The translations under genes were made by a program, and so were the position numbers. From Bradyrhizobium quebecense (GTDB lineage Bacteria; Pseudomonadota; Alphaproteobacteria; Rhizobiales; Xanthobacteraceae), in assembly GCF_013373795.3 (NCBI RefSeq), contig NZ_CP088024.1, positions 62,001-126,000 on the forward strand: a stretch of 64,000 nt of DNA. The letters run 5' to 3'. The notes below the pieces were generated by a model. The model did not search any database. It saw only the letters and a list, made by a program, of their open reading frames with translations, and had not been told where the DNA came from. Of the stretch, positions 46,709-54,978 are shown in pieces. Positions within the stretch are counted from its first letter, which is position 1, and the number at the start of each line of letters is the position of its first letter.

Positions 46709-47620
46709 TCAGCCCCCGACTACAACGCAGCGCTTGACGAAAGATTCTTCTTGCATCCCCGGGGGCGTCCACAGATGGGCATGTGGGCAACGCGTCAGCG
46801 TTGTCCACCATTCCACAGCCTTCGCGGCCTGCATCCGTTCGCGCCAGACCGCCATCGGCGTGCGATAGCCGAGCGCCTGATGAAGGCGACGATCGTTATA
46901 GAAGGCGATCAGCTCGCGATCCCTGCCTTGGCCTCACGGCCGTCGGCATAGCCCTTGAGATAGATGTCCTCATGCTTGAGCGACCGCCACAGCCGCTCGA
47001 TGAAGACGTTGTCCATCCAACGACCGCGGCCATCCATGGAGATCTTGATCCCTGCGCCCGCCAACGCGCCGGTGAAGGCCGCGCTGGTGAACTGGCTGCC
47101 TTGGTCGGTATTGAAAATCTCCGGCCTGCCGTACTTCGCCAGCGCCCCTTCCAGAGCCGCCACGCAGAACGAGACGTCGATCGTGTTCGATAACCGCCAC
47201 GCCAGAACCGCACGGCTCGCCCAGTCGATGATGGCGACGAGATAAAGAAAAGCCACGGCCGATGGGCAGATACGTGATGTCGGCGGCCCACACCTGGTTC
47301 GGCCGGTCGATCGTCATGTTGCGCAACAGATAAGGATAGATCTTGTGGCCCGGCGCCGGCTTCGTCGTGTTCGGCTTCGGTCCCAGCGCCGCGATGCCCA
47401 TCTTGCGCATCAACCGCTGCACGCGCTTGCGATTGACCTGAAGCCCCTCAGCCTTCAGCATTGCGGTCATTCGCCGCGAGCCCAGGAACGGCCAGGCGAT
47501 GAACAGCTCGTCGATCCGCCGCATCAGGGCAAGGTCGTTGTCGTTGGCCGGCCGGGGCGGCCGGTAGACCCCGGAGCGCGCGATGCCAAGCAACAGGCAT
47601 TGCCGACGGATCGACAGCAC
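46709..47620 (-). pseudogene. IS3-family orfB, frameshifted
   Basis: The OrfB integrase core reads in three pieces: 'RRMTAMLKAEGLQVNRKRVQ' to 'NQVWAADITYLPIGRG', then 'VAIIDWASRAVLAWRLSNTI' through 'FNTDQGSQFTSAAFTGALA' to 'IERLWRSLKHEDIYLKGYA', then 'AFYNDRRLHQALGYRTPM'. Two frame changes (about 47250 and 46912) and no adjacent orfA make it inactive. Confidence 0.85.
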
Positions 47621-47629
47621 GCCGCCTGA

Positions 47630-47982
47630 TCACCTCATCACCGAAAATCCCGCATAGCTCCCGTCACGATTGCAAGTTTGTGCTATCAAAAGAGCGTTAG
47701 CGGGCCTCACAAAGCGGAGGCGCCGCTCTCTCTTCAGAGCCGACCCCGAGAAAGCAGCTCGTCCGATATAACCACATTACAAGTGTAGCGCGATTGGACG
47801 TTGACGTTCCAGGATTTGAGAGTTTGAATGCAGACGACTATGCTCCGATGGACGATCCGAAACTATTTATGAATTCTCGTGAACGCCGGCTTATGGCGTT
47901 GCTAAGAGCTGTTAAGGCCCGAGACGAAAGCAAACGAAGAACAATCGCAGCTGAGTGTCCAAATTCTTGAAGGATCGCTTAC
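47630..47982. other. Intergenic, no gene seen
   Basis: Lower-GC sequence between the IS3 remnant and the next ORF. I see no convincing coding frame, although a short frame around 47830-47970 ('RELMAL' region) may be remnant text. Promoter elements for the downstream genes probably lie here. Confidence 0.4.
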
Positions 47983-48372
47983 ATGGCCGGTGATGATCAC
48001 ATGCACGACGTCGTTGATCCCGATGTTTCTAAACGATTGGCCGCTCTTCTCAGGGCAAGCGGGCGCAACACCGCAGCCAGACTTGCCTCGAACGACGACC
48101 TGTTGATTGCGGTCAAGGACACCACACTCAAAGAAAACGGCATCCCCATAGAGCCGCTGAATTCGGACGGTTCCGCAGATCCCGCAGAGAAAAACGTATA
48201 CACGTTTTCTGCCGGAGCGAACTTTCAGGCTCTCGCCAAATTGGGCAACAAAACCGCCAAGCAGATGGACGGGGAGCTTGTCTACATCAGGTACGAAGGC
48301 AACTACTATACCAAGAATGGACTTTGGAATGCGATTAAGGCTCCCGACGGCCCAAAAACCACGGTAGAATAA
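47983..48372 (+). CDS. Hypothetical protein upstream of the VirE2-like gene
   Basis: This 129-residue protein is not recognised with certainty. It is acidic, with a possible beta-rich C-terminal half ('NVYTFSAGANFQALAKLGNK', 'LVYIRYEGNYYTKNGLWNAI'). The 'GNYY' block weakly recalls the N-terminal domain of VirE2, so it could be a split VirE2 N-terminus or a separate chaperone-like partner (VirE1 precedes VirE2 in Ti plasmids). It ends 5 bases before the next start, suggesting an operon. GC is lower than the backbone. Confidence 0.55.
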   Translation: MAGDDHMHDVVDPDVSKRLAALLRASGRNTAARLASNDDLLIAVKDTTLKENGIPIEPLNSDGSADPAEKNVYTFSAGANFQALAKLGNKTAKQMDGELVYIRYEGNYYTKNGLWNAIKAPDGPKTTVE

Positions 48373-48377
48373 AAAAT

Positions 48378-48907
48378 GTGGAGTTCAGGAAAATCACGAC
48401 GTCACTTGGGCTTACAGCGGAGCGTGATAACGACCTTTTCCAAGTCGGCGAAACAAAAAGGAAGGATAATGACGGAAAGATAGTGCTTAAGGACGGGAAA
48501 CCCGAATTGGTTCCGACTTTTAAACTTGATGGCGAAGCGCAGCTTTACAAGACTCCGGCCGGGTACAGGCCACGGGAGGTTGCCCATAAACATCCGCATA
48601 CTAGCGGCGAGCAGGCTCCGGACATCTTGCTTCGAATGAAGAACGGGCGCTTCAAGGGGGGGCGCGCCTCCCGGACGATGGTTATGATAAGAGTACGGTT
48701 TGGGAATTAGAGGCGGATCTTGGCGGCGACGTATGGCTGAAGTCAAAACTTCACGGCTACCAAACTATCGACTTCATCGAGCGCACGCTTGGACCCAATC
48801 AAGCCACCCAACGCTTACGGGACTATGTCGGCGAAAGCCGCGCGTATAACCAGGATATCCGGACTCAGTTCTGGATTTGGCAATCGTCCCATACGAAGAG
48901 AACGTAA
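48378..48907 (+). pseudogene. VirE2-like single-stranded DNA-binding protein, frameshifted and truncated
   Basis: Two frames joined at a run of seven G (48656-48662) give about 176 residues. By eye it aligns with the middle of VirE2: a 'FKL....YRPRE' segment before 'GEQAPDILLRMKNG', then after the shift 'PDDGYDKSTVWELEADLGGD', 'WLKSKLHGY' and 'YVGESRAYNQ', against VirE2 text such as PDILIK, LKSKSG and GENRAHNKQ. VirE2 coats the T-strand in the plant cell and is about 540 residues, so at least the C-terminal domain is missing. The assignment rests on remembered sequence and is tentative. Confidence 0.45.
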
Positions 48908-49110
48908 AGTTGACGCCATTCGCCCGATCGGAGAATCCATCAACAAAGCATAACAAGTCGCGCGGGCGGATTTAAAGGCATCTGACGGGGAACGCTCCAA
49001 CTTGGCACGATGATTTTCGTGGGCGAGGTCCAACTCTGACCCCGCCTAGAAGAGCTGGCAGGTCAGATCTTCGGTCGTCTGAGGGGCCCGAAACGAAAAA
49101 CAGGATTGGA

Positions 49111-50268
49111 ATGAACATCATGACCGAATGGACGCAAGGTGATGTACTGGCGCGGTATACAGCACTGACAACAGTAGCCCATCTCACGCGGCTACAGGTC
49201 AAACCATCAGATCCGGCACAGTTGATTCGCCTCTTCGAGGCCCTCGATGCAAAGTCCCGGGCAGTCGACTATACTGCCGAATGCATAGCCCACGAGCTTT
49301 ATAAGGTCGAGCCTCCGATCTTCACTCCCGAACTTCAGGCGCGTTTCGAGGCGGTCGGCGAGATCGTCGACCGACATGTCCATCCCGGTCCGACCAAAAT
49401 TGACCAGCGCCGAACTTTGATCGAGAGGGTCGAGGCTTACGCACCCGCCTCACCGCGTGACGAGAGCTACGCTGATCCCAACGATAATACGGCGATCGCG
49501 AACTCACTCAACGTGAGGCTGTCCGGGTCCGAAATCACCTCTTACCTCCGAAACCGAGAGATCGGACTGCGCGAGAAACCGCCGGAAGCGACGCTCCAGG
49601 TCGATCGGCCATTCGATGGCGACGAGGCCCGGCGCCTGGCTAATACGCTCGGTGCGCTATACCAGGAAGTAGATCGAAGGCTTGCAGTTGCTGCAAACAT
49701 CTTCTCCGAGTCCGAGCATACTCGCGTCAACGACTTCCTTCCCAATCAGATCGACAGAGAGCTCGAACGAGCGTTCCAAACCTTGGATAGCAAGCCACCG
49801 GATCCGACACTGGCGCGGATCGACCAAAGGATGCAGGCTACAGCGGAACGAATACGGGAGATGTCGGACGACTCGTTCTCCTCACCGCCCGAGAACGCGC
49901 CGACGACTTCTGTGACGACTACTCCCCGGCAGATTTCGTCGCGCCGGCGCAAGCATGAGGAGATCTCCTCGAGCGATGGGGCACCCCAGATGGGCCCGGC
50001 GGGACATGACCGGAGGCCCAGCGAACGTGCGCAGTCTTCGAGGGCCGGCACCGTATCGATGCCTCGTGGCGAGGCGGCCGACGCTCGAGAAGAAGATGTC
50101 GTTTTCGATCGGCAAGTCGCTAACCTTCGTGAGCGGGATCGCCCGCGGCGGCAGGGACCGGACCAAGACATCGCATCGGTGGCACCTAATGATCCTCGCT
50201 CCGAGCCGATCAATCAGCGCTCGCTACGTGAGCGTCAGAGGAACCGTGGCAGAGGACTAGACTACTGA
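49111..50268 (+). CDS. Unknown protein with arginine-rich C-terminus, candidate type IV effector
   Basis: This 385-residue protein is not recognised. Residues 1-260 are predicted mostly helical and charged. 260-340 are Ser/Pro-rich and disordered, with a basic cluster 'SSRRRKHEEISSSDG' that could be a nuclear signal. The last 20 residues, 'INQRSLRERQRNRGRGLDY', alternate Arg at every second position, resembling the C-terminal signal of VirB/D4 substrates (VirE2, VirE3, VirF, VirD5). It has a GGA-type site before ATG 49111. Its place after the VirE2-like gene supports an effector role (inference). Confidence 0.6.
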   Translation: MNIMTEWTQGDVLARYTALTTVAHLTRLQVKPSDPAQLIRLFEALDAKSRAVDYTAECIAHELYKVEPPIFTPELQARFEAVGEIVDRHVHPGPTKIDQRRTLIERVEAYAPASPRDESYADPNDNTAIANSLNVRLSGSEITSYLRNREIGLREKPPEATLQVDRPFDGDEARRLANTLGALYQEVDRRLAVAANIFSESEHTRVNDFLPNQIDRELERAFQTLDSKPPDPTLARIDQRMQATAERIREMSDDSFSSPPENAPTTSVTTTPRQISSRRRKHEEISSSDGAPQMGPAGHDRRPSERAQSSRAGTVSMPRGEAADAREEDVVFDRQVANLRERDRPRRQGPDQDIASVAPNDPRSEPINQRSLRERQRNRGRGLDY

Positions 50269-50273
50269 AGACT

Positions 50274-50649
50274 TTTCGAGCGCTGCGGCGCGACCGGAAA
50301 GCAGGTTATCGAAAATTCTTCGATTTAACTGTCGACGGATATGGTCAAAGGTCTGAGCCGCTGAGGCGTTCTTGCCGGGACGTGGGCCGAGCCATGCGTC
50401 GCCCCATTTCGATCGCGAAGACGCCCCTGCACCCGGCGTATCAGTCTATAACGCCCAAGGCACCTCGCGCATCCAGACGCCTGCTAGTCTTACTGCGTCA
50501 CAAATTTCGATAGCTACTTTGACTTGAGACTGCCCTGATGCAACAAGGGCATCGAGATAGTGGTACGCATCCGGCGGGCGCCGTCTTGTCTGACACGCTG
50601 TAATTCGCCAAGCGTGTGACCTTAAGTCTAGCTTTAAGGTCATCAGGCG
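50274..50649. other. Interval containing the left end of an IS66
   Basis: No gene is supported. The last 200 bases are probably the IS66 left end and promoter; 50600-50649 has a CTTAAGTCTAGCTTTAAGG inverted repeat (about 50622-50640) just before tnpA. Confidence 0.35.
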
Positions 50650-51045
50650 ATGCGGGTCGAGGTTTTGGGCGGGCTGGAGCGTCGGCGGCGTTGGTCGCAG
50701 GATGACAAGGCACGGATTGTCGGGGAGACGTTGGCGCCGGGCGCAAAGGTGACAGCGGTTGCACGTCGCAACGGAGTAGCGGCCAGCCTGGTGTTCACCT
50801 GGCGTCGTCAAGCGCGGACATCCGAGCAGGTCGCACCGTCTTTTGCGCCGGTGCAGATCGCCGCCACGGAGGCGGAGGAAACTCCGAAGCTCTTACCTGC
50901 GGGTGATAGCCGAGGGCGGTCTGTAGTGGCCGCGCGTATTGGATTGATCGAGATCGACCTCGGTAACCGGCGACGGATCCGAGTGGATTCGCACGTCGAT
51001 CCAGAAGCGCTGGCGCGGGTCCTCGAGGTACTTGAGCGCCGATGA
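50650..51045 (+). CDS. tnpA: IS66 TnpA
   Basis: This 131-residue protein has the helix-turn-helix 'VTAVARRNGVAASLVFTWRR' (about 36-55). It overlaps tnpB by 4 bases (ATGA). It is intact. Confidence 0.88.
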   Translation: MRVEVLGGLERRRRWSQDDKARIVGETLAPGAKVTAVARRNGVAASLVFTWRRQARTSEQVAPSFAPVQIAATEAEETPKLLPAGDSRGRSVVAARIGLIEIDLGNRRRIRVDSHVDPEALARVLEVLERR

Positions 51046-51194
51046 TTGCCATACCGGGTAATGTGCGGGTGTGGCTTGCGACCGGCCACACCGATATGCG
51101 CCGCGGCTTCCCGAGCCTCGCGCGTCTGGTCCAGGAGAGTTTGAAGCGTGATCCGCATGCCGGTGATCTCTATGTTTTTAGAGGCCGCCGCGGC
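51042..51194 (+). pseudogene. tnpB: IS66 tnpB, 5' part, split by cassette 2
   Basis: Fifty-one codons, ending 'DLYVFRGRRG', are followed directly by foreign sequence. The matching 3' part resumes at 54741 with 'DLIKIIWHDGQGACLF'. Joining them gives an uninterrupted TnpB of normal length. Confidence 0.92.
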
Positions 51195-51681
51195 CAACAC
51201 TCGACATTCTGCATACAGTCTTCGAAGCGCGAAGATTGCGTATCCGTGGCATCCGCTTTTTGGGCGGACGCTTCAGGTGGCACCGTTCCGACGCGGCAAG
51301 GAGCTGAAATGCATCTACACAGAGGAGCGGCGTGGGTTTAGCCGCGAAGTTCCCAATTGGATGCTCGACGAAAGCTACTGCGCCGGCATGGCGCTAGGAC
51401 CGCCGCAGGTCAGTATTGAGGGGCTGAACGAATTTTCTGCTGTTCTGAAGCTTCTGGGCGCGACTCAGGCGTCGGGCGCACAATCCCGTCCTTCTTTGAA
51501 GAGGGAGAAAGGACGTGCGGAGAAAAAGCCAATATCGCGAGCCGATGCAACTGGGTCTGGATCTGCGTCTTCGGATTCCCCAGAACCCGCTGGGCGCCAA
51601 TCCCAAAGGTCTGATCGAGGCGCTCGCCGATCTGTTGCTGGAAGCGGCTGGCGTCGAACCCGCTCAGATGTCGGGAGGTGA
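51172..51681 (+). CDS. DUF5372-like accessory protein of cassette 2
   Basis: The core 'IAYPWHPLFGRTLQVAPFRR' then 'SREVPNWMLDESYCAGMAL' resembles the small beta-rich proteins upstream of large serine recombinases and the counterpart in cassette 1. No start codon lies inside the cassette in this frame. The nearest are ATGs in tnpB (51148, 51172), so translation may begin in the host gene. The tail overlaps the next ORF in the +1 frame. Confidence 0.6.
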   Translation: MFLEAAAANTRHSAYSLRSAKIAYPWHPLFGRTLQVAPFRRGKELKCIYTEERRGFSREVPNWMLDESYCAGMALGPPQVSIEGLNEFSAVLKLLGATQASGAQSRPSLKREKGRAEKKPISRADATGSGSASSDSPEPAGRQSQRSDRGARRSVAGSGWRRTRSDVGR

Positions 51682-51706
51682 CCATGAGTGTCAAGATCAC
51701 ACGTGA
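51515..51706 (+). CDS. Small overlapping ORF of cassette 2
   Basis: This 63-residue ORF ('LGLDLRLRIPQNPLGANPKG', 'LIEALADLLLEAAGVEPAQM') overlaps both neighbours, as in cassette 1. It starts with GTG or ATG forms near 51515-51548 and ends 23 bases into the recombinase gene. Function is unknown. Confidence 0.5.
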   Translation: MRRKSQYREPMQLGLDLRLRIPQNPLGANPKGLIEALADLLLEAAGVEPAQMSGGDHECQDHT

Positions 51707-52156
51707 TCACCTCGACCGCGCCGCCGTCGTCTATGTTCGCCAATCGACAATGTCCCAAGTTATGGGGAATCTCGAAAGCCAGCGGCGGCAATATGACCTG
51801 GCGCAGGCCGCGGAAACCGCCGGATTTAAGTCGGTGGCGGTAATTGACGATGATCTTGGCCGCTCAGGCTCTGGCAGCACTCAACGGCCCGGATTTGAGC
51901 GGCTTGTGGCGATGGTTTGTTCGGGTAACGTCGGTGCCGTTTATTGCATTGAGGCGTCGCGGCTGGCGCGCAATGGACGCGACTGGCATCACTTGATCGA
52001 CCTATGCGCCCTCGCGGGCGCGTTGGTCATTGATCCCGACGGCGCCTATGATCCGCGGCTTGTCAACGACCGCCTGCTTCTCGGACTGAAGGGAACGATG
52101 TCGGAGTATGAGCTGAGCCTGCTTCGCCAACGTGGAATCGCCGCTCGGGACTCTAA
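51684..52156 (+). pseudogene. Large serine recombinase of cassette 2, 5' part
   Basis: The N-terminal catalytic domain has Ser21 in 'VVYVRQSTMSQV', 'DDDLGRSGSGS' and 'IEASRLARNGRDW', and runs to 'RQRGIAARDSK'. The ATG at 51684 has GGGAGG 5 bases upstream. The gene is cut by an IS5-like element at 52157. With precise excision the two parts make an intact 696-residue protein. Confidence 0.9.
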
Positions 52157-53088
52157 GAGTCTGACTCAAAATTGCATTTCTGTTTTTATGGCTGCGATGC
52201 GCCTTGTCATGAGTTGGACGGAGGCGAGGAAGAGCCAGGCAGTTGCGCTTTCGATGGTTCGCTCGAAGTCCTTGGCCAATCTGCGGTTGCGGCCGAGCCA
52301 GGCGAAGGTTCGTTCGACCACCCAGCGGCGCGGAAGCACCTCGAAGCCCTGTGCGGCATCGGAGCGCTTGATGATCTCGACAGTCCACCGGCCGATCTTT
52401 ACCAGCACCGCCTTGAGCTTTTCGCCGGCATAGCCGCCATCGGCAAAAATATGGCGCAGCCAGGGGAAGCGGTAGCGAATGCTGCACAGGACATCCGGCG
52501 CGCCATCGCGATCCTGGACGTCGGCAGCGTGAACGATCGCTCCGACCAGGAGCCCTTGGGTGTCGGTGACGATGTGCCGCTTTCGACCCTTGATCTTCTT
52601 TCCCGCGTCGTAGCCGCGAGGGCCGCCACTTTCCGTGGTCTTGACCGATTGGCTGTCGATCACGCCGGCCGTCGGCGAGGCCTCCCGGCCGATCGCCTCG
52701 CGCGCCAGCATCAGGAGTGCGTGGTTGATCGATTGCCACAATCCGCTGTCGCGCCATTGGTAGAAATAGTACTGCACCGTGGTCATTGGTGGAAACAGAG
52801 TGGGCGGCAGCATGCGCCACGGCAACCCGCCGCGCAGCAGATAGAGCACTGCCTCGACGATGTCGCGATAGCTCCATTTCGGGCGCCGCCCGCGCTTGGC
52901 CCGCACAGGAAGCAACCTCTCCAGCACGCCCCATTCCGCATCCGTCAAGTCGCTTGGCAAACGCAGCTCCTCTCGGGCAAACTGTGCCCGGGTGATATCA
53001 GTCCACATTCTCGATCCCTTTGATGCTTCGCAACACCAATGGAACCAGAACTCGCTGATATCACTCAACTTATTTTTCGGTCGGACAC
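52157..53088 (-). mobile_element. IS5-like element, 932 bp, copy 1
   Basis: The ends GAGTCTGACTCAAAA and, inverted, GTGTCCGACCGAAAA are imperfect repeats, flanked by a TAA duplication (52154-52156 and 53089-53091). It is nearly identical to copy 2 at 60663-61594, with two base differences noticed (near 52184 and 52217), which implies recent movement. Confidence 0.92.
52166..53008 (-). CDS. IS5-family transposase, copy 1
   Basis: This 280-residue DDE transposase starts 'MWTDITRAQFAREELRLPSD'. It has the first Asp in 'TAGVIDSQSVKTTESGG', the second near 'RHIFADGGYAGEKLK', and the YREK-like Glu region 'LPRRWVVERTFAWLGRNRRL'. It is intact, so the element is probably active. The frame is open upstream, but the Met at 53008 is the natural start. 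Confidence 0.93.
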   Translation of the reverse strand: MWTDITRAQFAREELRLPSDLTDAEWGVLERLLPVRAKRGRRPKWSYRDIVEAVLYLLRGGLPWRMLPPTLFPPMTTVQYYFYQWRDSGLWQSINHALLMLAREAIGREASPTAGVIDSQSVKTTESGGPRGYDAGKKIKGRKRHIVTDTQGLLVGAIVHAADVQDRDGAPDVLCSIRYRFPWLRHIFADGGYAGEKLKAVLVKIGRWTVEIIKRSDAAQGFEVLPRRWVVERTFAWLGRNRRLAKDFERTIESATAWLFLASVQLMTRRIAAIKTEMQF

Positions 53089-53091
53089 TAA

Positions 53092-54709
53092 GGCCAAGCG
53101 CGGCGAGTACCGCTTCATGCTTCCACCTGGATTTTGTTGGAGTGAACTCGGCAAGATCGAAATGGATCCCGACGAACATGTGGCGGGATTGGTTCGACTC
53201 GTCTTCACGAAGTTCCGCGAGCTCGGTAGCGCCCGGCAGGTCTTTCTTTGGCTGCGTGCTGCCGACATCAAAATGCCTGTGGTTCTAAAAAACGTTCAAA
53301 TCTACAAGCTCAGCTGGAAGGCGCCGGCCTATCACACGGTGATGCAGATCCTGCACAATCCGCTCTATGCTGGCGCCTATGCGTTTGGCCGAATCGCCCA
53401 GAAGACACGGATCGTGGACGGTCGCGCCCGCAAGGTCAGCGGGTTCAAAAAGCCGCGGGAGGAATGGAATGTTCTCCTGCGCGACAATCATCCCGGCTAT
53501 GTCAGCTGGCAGGAGTATGAGGACAATCAGAGGCTGCTGCTGGAAAACGCCCACATGAAGAAGAACTGCTCGCGAAAATCGGCGCGCGGGGGACGCGCAC
53601 TTCTGACCGGATTGATGCGGTGCGGCCATTGCGGGCGGATGATGCGTGTGTTCTACGGCCAGGCCAAGGGGAATGCCCATCGTTATCAATGCCGCGGCGA
53701 TGACGCCCATGTCGGCGCTGGCCTATGTATCGGCATCGGCGGGGTGCGGGTCGATCGTGCGGTCGCGCTGCAAATCCTTGAGGCCGTCTCCGATCGGGCT
53801 GTTGAAGCAGCGATATTGGCGTCCGACCAGGTTGAGCGCTCAAGACAAGAGATCATCACGGCCGTCGAACGGGAGCTTGAAGTCGTACGCTACGAAGCGT
53901 CTCTTGCGGCACGCCGATACGAGCTTGTGGATCCGGCCAAGCGCCACGTTGCCCGCGAACTCGAGGCGCGCTGGAATGGCGCATTGGAGCGGGTTGCCGA
54001 GCTTGAAGGTCGTATAAAGGAGCTGCGCACCGCATCGGCGGAAAGTCCCAAGATCGACCGCGCCCTGCTTCTGCAACTTGCGCATGATCTTCCGCGGGTT
54101 TGGAATGCACCGTCCACGGACACGCGCACCAAGCAACGGCTGGTTCACATTGTGGTCCGAGAGATTGTTTGCGATCTCGATAGGAACACCAATGAGGCGG
54201 TTCTGCTCATCCACTGGACCGGCGGCCGGCACACGGAGGTTCGCGTTGCTCGCGTTAAGACGGGCCGATATCCGGGCGACATGGCACCGACTGCCGTTGA
54301 CGCACTTCGTAAACTCGCTGGTCATTGGCCTGATCGAGAGCTCGCCGTGTCGCTCAATCGGATGCGCTGCAAGACCGGCGACGGCGAGACCTGGACGACT
54401 GTTCGCGTGCGGGAAATGCGCGAACGCCTGGGCTTGCCGGAATACGACCCCGCATCGTCCGACGGCAAAATGATCAGCCTTGCGAAGGCTGCGGCACACT
54501 TTGGAATTTGCGTCGGATCAGCAAAGAGCTTGGTGCTGAAGGACATCTTGCCGGCCACACAAGCAATCAAGGGCTCGCAATGGTTGGTTCCTGTCGACGC
54601 GCTGAGCTCGGAAACAGTACGTATAGCGGTGCAGCGCGTGATCGAGCGTCGGCCGAGAAACTACATTGATTATCAATATGATAGAATGATCCGCCTACCC
54701 GGTATCTGA
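53092..54709 (+). pseudogene. Large serine recombinase of cassette 2, 3' part
   Basis: The reading continues in frame from 'AKRGEYRFMLPPGFCW' through the recombinase domain ('VMQILHNPLYAGAYAFGRIA'), zinc ribbon ('LMRCGHCGRMMRVFYGQ', then 'YQCRGDDAHVGAGLCIGIGG'), coiled coil and a C-terminal extension with 'MISLAKAAAHFGICVGSAKS'. Only the IS5-like insertion breaks the gene. Confidence 0.9.
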
Positions 54710-54740
54710 CAAAGGGACGTACAATGAAACGAGCTGTGCC

Positions 54741-54935
54741 GACCTGATCAAGATCATCTGGCATGATGGCCAAGGCGCGTGTCTGTTCACGAAGCGGCTG
54801 GAGCGAGGCCGCTTTTTGTGGCCATCAATGGCGGACGGCGTTGTGACGATCAGCGTTGCGCAGCTATCCTATCTCCTCTCCGGAATTGATTGGCGGATGC
54901 CGCAGGCAACCTGGCGTCCACAGGCTTCCGGTTAA
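54741..54935 (+). pseudogene. tnpB: IS66 tnpB, 3' part
   Basis: It resumes with 'DLIKIIWHDGQGACLFTKRL' and ends 'SGIDWRMPQATWRPQASG', in frame with the 5' part at 51042-51194. Confidence 0.92.
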
Positions 54936-54978
54936 ATCGAGCGGGATTTTTTGCGACGAATATGGTTGATTCGTCCTC

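Larger units (their letters stand above)
51195..54740 (+). mobile_element. Serine-recombinase cassette 2, inserted in tnpB
   Basis: After subtracting the IS5-like element the cassette is about 2.61 kb, almost the same as cassette 1. It has the same three-ORF order: DUF5372-like, small ORF, large serine recombinase. Insertion is between the codons for RGRRG and DLIKI of tnpB. Left and right ends share no long inverted repeat. A 1,051-bp 3' part is repeated at 38890-39940. Confidence 0.8.

Noticed and set aside
48845..48870. CAGGATATCC, resembling the core of a T-DNA border (CAGGATATAT)
   Set aside because: It matches only 8 of 10 core positions, the rest of the 25-bp border is absent, and it lies within the VirE2-like coding sequence.
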